A stretch of DNA of 5,045 nt, taken from NCBI GenBank assembly GCA_937915775.1, contig CALGGQ010000388.1, forward strand, positions 1 through 5,045, in the 5' to 3' direction. Origin of the DNA: an uncultured Clostridia bacterium. Its GTDB lineage: Bacteria > Bacillota > Clostridia > Oscillospirales > Acutalibacteraceae. Positions 1 to 4,190 of this stretch are shown piece by piece. Position 1 is the first letter of the stretch. Every line of letters begins with the position of its first letter. Made by a program: the position numbers and the translations under genes. The notes under the pieces are model-generated. The model was not told the origin of the DNA. It saw only the letters and a program-made list of their open reading frames with translations, and ran no database searches.

Positions 1-2
1 CC

Positions 3-236
3 GATACCGCAGAAGATGAAGCAGTCGGAAAGTGCGTAGAAATAGGCAATATCGGGGATTTGAGCATTGTATCAGGTCTGCATACAATACCGTGCAGACC
101 AAAGGTGAAATTTGCTCCTGCGTATCTTGGGTTCTACCTAAATTCGGCATCGTATCATGACCAACTGATACCGCTTATGCAAGGAATAAAAGTAACCTCG
201 ATTTCAAAATCCGCTTTTTCAATCACCAGCGTGTAG
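3..236 (+). CDS. hsdS: Type I restriction-modification specificity subunit HsdS, 3'-truncated fragment (5' end outside window)
   Basis: HsdS recognises the DNA target of a type I restriction-modification complex through target-recognition domains (TRDs). The open frame enters from outside the window and runs 77 codons to TAG at 234-236. Residues 25-72 carry the typical end of an HsdS TRD: a GLHTI...RPK segment (25-34), FAPAYLGFYLNS (37-48), then QLIPLMQGIKVTSISKSAF (54-72), as in TRDs where this block leads into the central conserved region. Here homology-like sequence stops at about residue 72. The last five residues (SITSV) are antisense of the neighbouring leftward gene, so the central/distal conserved helices and any second TRD are missing. 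G+C over 1-180 is about 46% by hand count, below the ~60% of the HprK-like gene. No hsdR, hsdM or recombinase is visible. It may be a remnant, a silent cassette of a shuffling hsdS locus, or an assembly chimera. Family assignment is fairly sure; status is not. Confidence 0.72.
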   Translation, partial: DTAEDEAVGKCVEIGNIGDLSIVSGLHTIPCRPKVKFAPAYLGFYLNSASYHDQLIPLMQGIKVTSISKSAFSITSV

Positions 237-376
237 GCAGTTTTTGCCTGCTTCACGCCGTTAATATCGTTTCGCGCCGCCGTGTATACTTTGTAGCCGA
301 GCCCGCCGAGAAGCAAGAGCAGGATGACCAAAAGCACCGCAATCACCGCGCCGTATTTTTTCTTTCCCTTTGCCAT
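155..376 (-). CDS. N-terminal part of a membrane-anchored protein of unknown function, probably 3'-truncated
   Basis: The gene starts at ATG 376-374 with an AAAGGAG ribosome site (382-388) 5 nt upstream, and has a plausible promoter, so the 5' end looks genuine. Residues 1-7 are basic (MAKGKKK) and residues 8-29 form a strongly hydrophobic Leu-rich helix, giving an N-in signal anchor. Residues 30-58 (KVYTAARNDI... to ...EKADFE) look like the start of an extracytoplasmic helix or stalk. From about residue 58 on, the 'protein' (VTFIPCISGISWS) is antisense of the conserved HsdS block on the other strand and is very unlikely to be native. The gene therefore appears broken by the junction at about 205-220, with its distal part lost. 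I do not recognise the family. A genuine 73-residue membrane peptide is possible but less likely. Confidence 0.45.
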   Translation of the reverse strand: MAKGKKKYGAVIAVLLVILLLLLGGLGYKVYTAARNDINGVKQAKTAYTLVIEKADFEIEVTFIPCISGISWS

Positions 377-389
377 AAAAGCTCCTTTA

Positions 390-403
390 TGTTAACGTTA
401 CCT
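390..403. promoter_or_regulatory. cre-like palindrome (LacI/CcpA-type operator candidate)
   Basis: The 14-mer TGTTAACGTTACCT matches 12 of 14 positions of the catabolite-responsive element consensus TGWAARCGYTWNCA and contains the perfect palindrome TAACGTTA (393-400). It covers the expected start site of the leftward promoter (406-433) and lies just upstream of that gene's ribosome site, a classical repression position. Binding by CcpA or another LacI-family regulator is inference from the match alone. Confidence 0.3.
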
Positions 404-405
404 TT

Positions 406-433
406 ATTCTATCATATCGTCGAAAAAAATCAA
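406..433 (-). promoter_or_regulatory. Leftward sigma-70 promoter for the truncated membrane-protein gene
   Basis: On the minus strand, TTGATT (428-433) and TAGAAT (406-411) are separated by 16 nt, giving a start near 399 and a leader of about 22 nt to the ATG at 376. It lies back to back with the rightward promoter, the two -35 boxes being 10 bp apart. Confidence 0.5.
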
Positions 434-443
434 CCTTATATAT

Positions 444-472
444 TTGACTAAATCCTTAAATTATTATATACT
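444..472 (+). promoter_or_regulatory. Rightward sigma-70 promoter of the HprK-like/DUF4430 operon
   Basis: TTGACT (444-449) and TATACT (467-472) are separated by exactly 17 nt in an A/T-rich intergenic stretch. The predicted start is near 479, about 25 nt before the ATG at 505. The leader holds a purine-rich ribosome site (AGGGAGAAGG, 490-499). Confidence 0.7.
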
Positions 473-504
473 ATTAGGCAAGTAAGCGAAGGGAGAAGGT
501 CAGT

Positions 505-1227
505 ATGCCGATTTATGACATCGCAGGGCTGAAAGTGCAGATGGACTGCGGCGGCAGAACCGAACAGCAGGCGCAGGCATATCTTGCCAAAGAGCAGGAA
601 AATGTTACGCCCGATATCACTGTCAGCATCACGCCCGAACGGATTGCCGCAGCGCAGGCGGAGCACCCGGAGCTAAACGGCAACAACTGGGAATATATGC
701 TCTCCGGCTCGGATTTTTACACCAATTTGCTGCGCTATAACGGCATTCTGCTGCACTCCTCCTGCGTCGTGGTGGACGGCGTGGCATACGCCTTTTCCGC
801 CGACAGCGGCACGGGCAAATCCACCCACACAAAGCTGTGGCTGCAGCGCTTCGGCGACAGAGCCTATATGCTCAACGACGACAAGCCTGCCATCCGCTGC
901 ATTAACGGCACGGTTTACGCCTGCGGCACCCCGTGGAGCGGCAAGCACGACCGTTCCACGCCCGCCATCGTTCCGCTCGGCGCTATCGTCTTTTTAGAGC
1001 GCAGCGAGCAGAACTGGATCAGGAAAGCGGATACGAAAAAGGCGGTGTTCAGCATCTTCTCGCAGACGGTGCGCCAGCTCGGTCCCGTCGCTATGGAGCG
1101 CCTTTTTGACGTAGTGGAAACCCTGTTTGACAAGGTGCCGCTCTATGAGCTCGGCTGCAACATTTCCGAGGAAGCGGCTGCCCTGTCCTATGAAACGATA
1201 AAACGGAGCGTCAACGATTTTGAATAA
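505..1227 (+). CDS. HPr-kinase-like (PEP carboxykinase fold) P-loop protein
   Basis: This is a 240-residue cytosolic protein with the nucleotide-binding core of the HPr kinase/PEP carboxykinase fold. Residues 84-97 form a hydrophobic strand block (HSSCVVVDGVAYAF). The Walker A loop SADSGTGKST follows at 98-107 (K105, S106), resembling the HPrK loop but ending in T. An acidic LNDDKPAI segment at 123-130 fits the Walker B/metal site. GTPWSGKHD at 141-149 and PLGAIVFLER at 157-166 are typical of short HprK-related proteins in Clostridia. It lacks the long N-terminal domain and the C-terminal signature of true HPr kinase/phosphorylase, so HPr is not a safe substrate call. Relatives (general knowledge) occur beside PqqD-like peptide chaperones in peptide-modification loci, but no PqqD is seen here. 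Residues 1-80 are a poorly conserved lead-in. The start is the ATG behind AGGGAGAAGG. The 3' end overlaps the next gene by 8 bp, indicating an operon. The target is unknown. Confidence 0.8.
   Translation: MPIYDIAGLKVQMDCGGRTEQQAQAYLAKEQENVTPDITVSITPERIAAAQAEHPELNGNNWEYMLSGSDFYTNLLRYNGILLHSSCVVVDGVAYAFSADSGTGKSTHTKLWLQRFGDRAYMLNDDKPAIRCINGTVYACGTPWSGKHDRSTPAIVPLGAIVFLERSEQNWIRKADTKKAVFSIFSQTVRQLGPVAMERLFDVVETLFDKVPLYELGCNISEEAAALSYETIKRSVNDFE
1205..1222 (+). promoter_or_regulatory. Ribosome site and TTG start of the DUF4430 gene, inside the upstream gene
   Basis: GGAG at 1205-1208 lies 11 nt before TTG at 1220-1222. This start is preferred because the encoded MNKK plus hydrophobic helix is a complete membrane anchor, and any later start would lose it. 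The start lies 8 bp inside the HprK-like gene, so translation of the two genes is probably coupled. Confidence 0.55.
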
Positions 1228-2056
1228 GAAAGTCATCGGCATAGCGGCAGCGCTCACGGTGCTGGCACTGGCGCTGCTGTTTTTCTTTCCCCGTGCAGGC
1301 GTTATCGCGCCGAATCCGACGGCGCCGGACAGCACCGCAACCGTTACCGTAACTTTGCCGGCAACCGAGCCGACTGTCACCGAGAATGCCGCCACACAGC
1401 CTGTTACGCTTACCACCGCAACCACCGCTGCCACATCGCAAACCACGTCGGAAACAACCACGGCGCTAACTACCGAAACAACAATACCAACCACCGAAAC
1501 GACAACGAATACGACTGCCGTTTCCGCCACGACGGCGGCAGCAACAACTGCTGCAGCAACCGTCACAACAACAGCGACGACCACGGAAACGACAACGGCG
1601 ACGACCGCCGCACCCTCAACAACAACTACTACAACTACCACAACCGCAACAACAACGACAGAGGCGGCAAACACCTGCACGCTGACCGTTGAGTGCCTGT
1701 CCGTCTGGGACAATCTGGGCGAGCTCAAGGAGGGGCACGAGGCGTATCTGCCCAAGGACGGCTATTATCTGAAGGACTACACCTGCACCCTGCAGGAGGG
1801 CGACACCGTCTACGACGTCTTAAAGCGTGCCGCCAAAAAAAATGACCTGCAGCTGACGGTGAAAAAGACCTCGTTCGGCATGTACGTCGCCGGCATCAAC
1901 CAGCTGGATGAATTCGACGTCGGCAAGGACAAGGGCTGGACGAGCGGCTGGGTTTACTATGTCAACGGCGAATTTGCCTCCGTCTCCAGCAGTATGCATC
2001 CCGCAAACGCCGGCGACGAAATCGTCTTTTCCTACTCCTGCAAAGCGGATAATTAG
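1220..2056 (+). CDS. Membrane-anchored Thr-rich protein with C-terminal DUF4430 (transcobalamin-like) domain
   Basis: This 278-residue protein is probably exposed on the cell surface. MNKK followed by a hydrophobic helix (residues 5-23) is a signal anchor; there is no lipobox Cys and no clear signal-peptidase site. Residues 33-147 are a low-complexity Thr/Ala stalk. Residues 153-275 form a DUF4430 domain: a TLTVECLSVWDNL strand, EGDTVYDVLKRAAKKN (193-208, the usual 'tVydvLk.a' helix), then YVAGIN (222-227), EFDVGKDKGW (231-240) and SGWVYYVNG (242-250), and a closing GDEIVFSYS. The family relates to the C-terminal beta-domain of transcobalamin/intrinsic factor, so cobalamin or other ligand binding is possible but not shown. 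There is no LPXTG motif, dockerin or S-layer domain. The stop codon TAG (2054-2056) lies inside the first heptad repeat of the following array. It is the second gene of the operon; why it is paired with an HprK-like protein is unknown. Confidence 0.8.
   Translation: MNKKVIGIAAALTVLALALLFFFPRAGVIAPNPTAPDSTATVTVTLPATEPTVTENAATQPVTLTTATTAATSQTTSETTTALTTETTIPTTETTTNTTAVSATTAAATTAAATVTTTATTTETTTATTAAPSTTTTTTTTTATTTTEAANTCTLTVECLSVWDNLGELKEGHEAYLPKDGYYLKDYTCTLQEGDTVYDVLKRAAKKNDLQLTVKKTSFGMYVAGINQLDEFDVGKDKGWTSGWVYYVNGEFASVSSSMHPANAGDEIVFSYSCKADN
1316..1660 (+). repeat. Thr/Ala-rich low-complexity stalk-coding tract
   Basis: This stretch encodes residues 33-147 of the DUF4430 protein and is dominated by Thr with Ala, Val, Glu and Ser, with runs of up to nine Thr. 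All four Thr codons (ACA, ACC, ACG, ACT) are mixed, so the tract is repetitive as protein more than as DNA. That argues for selection on an extended, perhaps O-glycosylated stalk rather than recent slippage. The ACA/ACT-rich end (about 1615-1662) could still vary in length between strains. Confidence 0.8.
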
Positions 2057-2087
2057 TGGTCAGTGGTCAGTGACTAGTGGCTAGTGA
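2053..2087 (+). repeat. Left heptad-repeat array flanking the S23 gene
   Basis: Five 7-nt units with a shared AGTG core run in tandem: TTAGTGG, TCAGTGG, TCAGTGA, CTAGTGG, CTAGTGA. The first 20 nt (2053-2072) are the exact reverse complement of 2467-2486 on the other side of the S23 gene. The first unit supplies the TAG stop of the DUF4430 gene. The array is followed directly by the AAAGGG ribosome site of the S23 gene (2091-2096). Confidence 0.9.
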
Positions 2088-2103
2088 AGGAAAGGGTTAG
2101 AAT

Positions 2104-2466
2104 ATGACAATACTGAGTTACAAGGATTTAGCGGTATGGCAAAAGGCAATGGACCTGGTAACGGAAATATACCAATTAGTCAAGCTGCTGCCTGATGACG
2201 AAAAATATGCTTTATCAGACCAGATGCGACGAGCGGCTGTATCAGTACCCTCCAACATAGCTGAGGGACAGCAGCGAAAGTCATCGAAGGAATTTGCCAA
2301 TTTTCTTTCTATTGCAAGAGGCTCGGTAGCTGAATTAGAAACGCAACTATTGATTTGCATCCGCTTGGATTATCTGAGCAATCAGCAAATCGAAAATGCC
2401 AATCATATGTGTCAAGAAGTCGGCAGAATGGTCAGTTCCCTTATAAAGAAGATTGACAGCAAATAA
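2104..2466 (+). CDS. Four-helix-bundle protein, S23/23S rRNA intervening-sequence family (Avd-like)
   Basis: This 120-residue, all-helical cytosolic protein is a full-length member of the S23/four-helix-bundle family. Helix 1 carries the hallmark SYKDLAVWQKAMDLV (5-19). It is followed by YQLVKLLPDDEKYALSDQMRRAAVSVPSNIAEG (23-55), then SSKEFANFLSIARGS (60-74) with ELETQL just after, and a final helix ending in basic KKIDSK. The family was first found as ORFs inside 23S rRNA intervening sequences and shares its fold with Avd, the pentameric partner of reverse transcriptase in diversity-generating retroelements. Basic patches suggest nucleic-acid binding. Here it lies in a protein operon with no rRNA or reverse transcriptase in the window. 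ATG 2104 follows AAAGGG (2091-2096) by 7 nt, and the stop TAA abuts the right heptad array. Lower G+C than its neighbours suggests separate origin. Its biochemical role is unknown. Confidence 0.9.
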   Translation: MTILSYKDLAVWQKAMDLVTEIYQLVKLLPDDEKYALSDQMRRAAVSVPSNIAEGQQRKSSKEFANFLSIARGSVAELETQLLICIRLDYLSNQQIENANHMCQEVGRMVSSLIKKIDSK

Positions 2467-2508
2467 CACTGACCACTGACCACTAACCACTGGCCACTGG
2501 CCACTAAA
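2467..2508 (+). repeat. Right heptad-repeat array flanking the S23 gene
   Basis: Six tandem 7-nt units start at the base after the S23 stop codon: CACTGAC twice, CACTAAC, CACTGGC twice, CACTAAA. They also read as two 21-nt triplets of the same pattern (X-X-Y). Positions 2467-2486 are the exact inverted copy of 2053-2072, so the two arrays can pair in mRNA or as a DNA cruciform with the gene in the loop. The last unit merges into the A-tract of the terminator. Confidence 0.9.
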
Positions 2509-2537
2509 AAAGCATTCTCTCTCGAGAATGCTTTTTT
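2506..2537. terminator. Bidirectional intrinsic terminator between convergent genes
   Basis: A perfect 14-bp stem (2506-2519 with 2524-2537) closes a TCTC tetraloop. It has six A on the left arm and six T on the right, so either strand gives a hairpin followed by a U-tract. It lies between the S23 gene ending at 2466 and the leftward four-TM gene ending at 2540, and serves both operons. Confidence 0.92.
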
Positions 2538-2539
2538 GT

Positions 2540-3499
2540 TTATTCGTCAAAATTTATCTTCCGGATTTCCTTTTCGAATTCCTCGCCGGGCTTCAGACCG
2601 CGGCGGCTGGGCTGATTATAATTGTCCATATAATCGCTGTCCTTTGATTCGGCGATGGCTCTGCGCGCCTCCTCCTCGAGCTTCTTTTTGCGGAAATAAT
2701 TGTAATTGAGCAGCAGCATCACGATACCGCCGAGCAGCAGCACTGCGCCGACAGGCAGCGCAATGTTCAGCCCGATATTCACACAGTACCTGACCGCGTT
2801 ATCAAACGGCTGATAGGCGCAGAACACATAGTCCTGCACATAGTGACGGCGCTGCACATACAGCGGCACGAAGGTCATCAGATAACCTGCCGTTACGGTG
2901 CCCATACCGATGTAGCTGAATTTTCTGTGCCGTCCGCGGTTAAGCACATCCAGCAGGACAACGCTGCCGATAAGCCCGATTACAGAGCCGACAATCACGA
3001 TCATCATCGTCTGGCTGCGCACGAAGCGGAAAACGGAAACGCGCGTGGTGTCCGCACCGCCGACGGTTTCGTTAATATAATCCACCGCCAGCGAAGCGCT
3101 GCGGCTGAGGGTGGCAGCGGATACCTGAACCCCCTTGCTGCTGCAGTATTCCGTGGAAGCGGAAAGCAGCGCGTTATACAGCGCAGTATCGCGGTTCAGA
3201 TTCGTTTCATAGGAATAGACGAAGTTGTGCGCCGTCTGCTTTTCAATCTCATCAACGCAGCTTGCAAGCGCACCGTCATACGCGCCGGACGGCACATCGC
3301 CGAGCGCCTCGACCTCTGCCAGGCTTTGCCCGATAGTATATTGCAGCTGCTCGCGGTTTTGCTCAAGCCCTCTTGCGATGTAACCGTCGCCGTGGAACAG
3401 CCCGACGGCAATCCCGCCGAACACCAGCAGACAGGCGGACGCCGCCAGCACCATGGACAGGGCAAAGCAGGAGAATTTGGTCAACCAGTAACGTATCAT
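2540..3499 (-). CDS. Four-TM membrane protein of unknown function, partner of the sortase-like protein
   Basis: I do not recognise this 319-residue protein. Four hydrophobic helices are visible at about residues 11-34, 164-187, 195-215 and 240-266. Between the first and second lies a loop of roughly 130 residues (35-163), mostly polar and helical, with Cys81 and Cys119; by topology it should be outside the cell. The tail (267-319) is highly charged, starting RKKKLEEEARRA, and should be cytosolic. The start ATG overlaps the stop of the sortase-like gene as ATGA (3496-3499), and a very strong ribosome site (GGGGAGGTGA, 3504-3513) precedes it, so co-translation is expected. It is the last gene of the leftward operon and ends at the shared terminator. 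Tight coupling suggests a joint membrane complex with the sortase-like protein, but this is inference. A transporter role is not supported by any motif I see. Confidence 0.8.
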   Translation of the reverse strand: MIRYWLTKFSCFALSMVLAASACLLVFGGIAVGLFHGDGYIARGLEQNREQLQYTIGQSLAEVEALGDVPSGAYDGALASCVDEIEKQTAHNFVYSYETNLNRDTALYNALLSASTEYCSSKGVQVSAATLSRSASLAVDYINETVGGADTTRVSVFRFVRSQTMMIVIVGSVIGLIGSVVLLDVLNRGRHRKFSYIGMGTVTAGYLMTFVPLYVQRRHYVQDYVFCAYQPFDNAVRYCVNIGLNIALPVGAVLLLGGIVMLLLNYNYFRKKKLEEEARRAIAESKDSDYMDNYNQPSRRGLKPGEEFEKEIRKINFDE

Positions 3500-4095
3500 G
3501 CCGTCACCTCCCCTGCCACGCAGACGAAGTAGAGCTTGTCCTCATTTTCGTTGCTTAAATCGGGATAGGTAAAGCACATCACGAGCTTGCCCTCCTCACA
3601 GTAAGAGGCAAGGTCGCTTTCCGTACAGCCCGCGATGATTTCCTCCACCGCATAGCGGTACGCCTCCCTGCCGTAAAAGCGGAAGGTAAAGACATCGCCC
3701 TCGGCAGCACGGTGCAGGTATTTCAGCTGGTTATAGGTGTTTTCACCAAGCAGCAGAAGTCCGCCGTTATCCCCCCACGGCTCGGAGGAGAGCGCCGCCA
3801 TGCCGATATTGCTTCTGTTCTCCGTGCCGTACAGGACGGCGACGGCGGGCATTTCAAGGTCGTCACTTTCCAGGGTGCCGACCAGCGCGTCCTCAGGCAG
3901 AGCGGAAAAGCTGTCGTACTCCACCGTGTTGAAGGAGGAGAGCGAAACGCTGCCCGCATAAACGGTATTCACTTGTTGGGCAGAGCGCGCAACCCGCTGC
4001 GGAAACACAACCGTCAGCGCCGCCAGCACCAGTGCTAAGACGGCAGCCGGTACCAGCACGGCACGCTTGAAGAAATTGAAAGCCAAAGCAAGCAT
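3496..4095 (-). CDS. Membrane-anchored sortase-fold protein, catalytically degenerate
   Basis: Sortases are surface transpeptidases that use a His-Cys-Arg triad. This 199-residue protein has their layout: one N-terminal TM helix (13-31), a linker, then a sortase-like beta-barrel. LVGTLESDDLEMPAVAVLYG (71-90) matches the usual 'iGtieIpki.l.lPvy.G' entry. NIGMAALSS (96-104) matches the 'GvGh...s' strand. GDNGGLLLLGEN (108-119) matches the strand ending in the catalytic 'AGHN'. EGDVFTF, YRYAVEEI and KLVMCFTYP (170-178) match the strands leading to the catalytic 'lvTC'. The Cys is kept (C174, codon TGC at 3574-3576), but the His position is E118 (GAA, 3742-3744) and the Arg position is K187 (AAG). 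Canonical transpeptidation is therefore unlikely. The start ATG follows GAGG (4103-4106) by 7 nt. The stop overlaps the four-TM gene. Fold recognition is by eye from motifs; residue equivalence needs a structural model. Confidence 0.68.
   Translation of the reverse strand: MLALAFNFFKRAVLVPAAVLALVLAALTVVFPQRVARSAQQVNTVYAGSVSLSSFNTVEYDSFSALPEDALVGTLESDDLEMPAVAVLYGTENRSNIGMAALSSEPWGDNGGLLLLGENTYNQLKYLHRAAEGDVFTFRFYGREAYRYAVEEIIAGCTESDLASYCEEGKLVMCFTYPDLSNENEDKLYFVCVAGEVTA
3504..3513 (-). promoter_or_regulatory. Strong ribosome site of the four-TM gene, inside the sortase-like gene
   Basis: GGGGAGGTGA on the minus strand lies 4 nt before the ATG at 3499-3497 and within the last codons of the upstream gene. 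With the ATGA stop/start overlap it allows both reinitiation and independent loading. Confidence 0.7.
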
Positions 4096-4126
4096 AAGGA
4101 AACCTCAGTCGTAAAAGATAAATTTT

Positions 4127-4155
4127 ATTATATCGCAAGCGCTCGGGATTATCAA
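4127..4155 (-). promoter_or_regulatory. Strong sigma-70 promoter of the sortase-like/four-TM operon
   Basis: On the minus strand, TTGATA (4150-4155) and TATAAT (4127-4132) are separated by exactly 17 nt. The start would fall near 4120, about 25 nt before the ATG at 4095. No T-tailed hairpin separates the corA-like gene from this promoter (4133-4190), so read-through from corA is also possible. Confidence 0.75.
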
Positions 4156-4190
4156 GGCTTTACGCCCTATAATTCATATCTCCTTAACAA

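Larger units (their letters stand above)
2053..2508 (+). mobile_element. Candidate repeat-bounded S23 cassette
   Basis: The unit of about 455 bp consists of left heptad array, one S23 gene, and inverted right heptad array. Nothing else is inside. It sits exactly between the stop codon of the DUF4430 gene and the A-tract of the operon terminator. Its coding part has about 42% G+C by hand count, against about 60% in sampled stretches of the HprK-like gene. It encodes no transposase or recombinase, so any movement would need help in trans, by DNA or RNA. Sequence shows the boundaries and the composition break; mobility is inference. Confidence 0.4.

Noticed and set aside
505..1227. Genuine HPr kinase/phosphorylase (hprK)
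   Set aside because: The Walker A region fits the fold, but the protein is short (240 residues) and lacks the N-terminal domain and the C-terminal HPrK signature.
994..1755. Long minus-strand frame encoding a Val-rich protein
   Set aside because: It is the antisense shadow of the Thr-rich stalk (Thr codons read backwards give Val/Cys/Gly-type codons) and lies over two well-supported genes.
2104..2466. S23 gene as part of a 23S rRNA intervening sequence, or Avd of a diversity-generating retroelement
   Set aside because: No rRNA sequence lies on either side, and no reverse transcriptase, template repeat or variable repeat is seen in the window.
2053..2508. CRISPR array
   Set aside because: The repeats are 7 nt, directly tandem without spacers, and sit in inverted sets around a gene.
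2843..3532. 229-codon plus-strand frame
   Set aside because: It is antisense to the four-TM gene, which has membrane helices, a strong ribosome site and operon coupling. The plus frame has no recognisable domain and no good ribosome site.
4151..4172. Possible corA terminator hairpin (AGGGC/GCCTT on the minus strand)
   Set aside because: The stem is only about 5 bp with a G-T pair and has no T-tract after it.
4168..4173. Plus-strand TATAAT between the corA-like and sortase-like genes
   Set aside because: No -35 box is seen at 16-18 nt (GGGATT at 17) and there is no plus-strand gene downstream.
4161..4187. Five-codon minus-strand mini-ORF after AAGGAG downstream of corA
   Set aside because: The ribosome site is only about 2 nt from the ATG, the peptide is tiny, and nothing suggests a leader-peptide mechanism.
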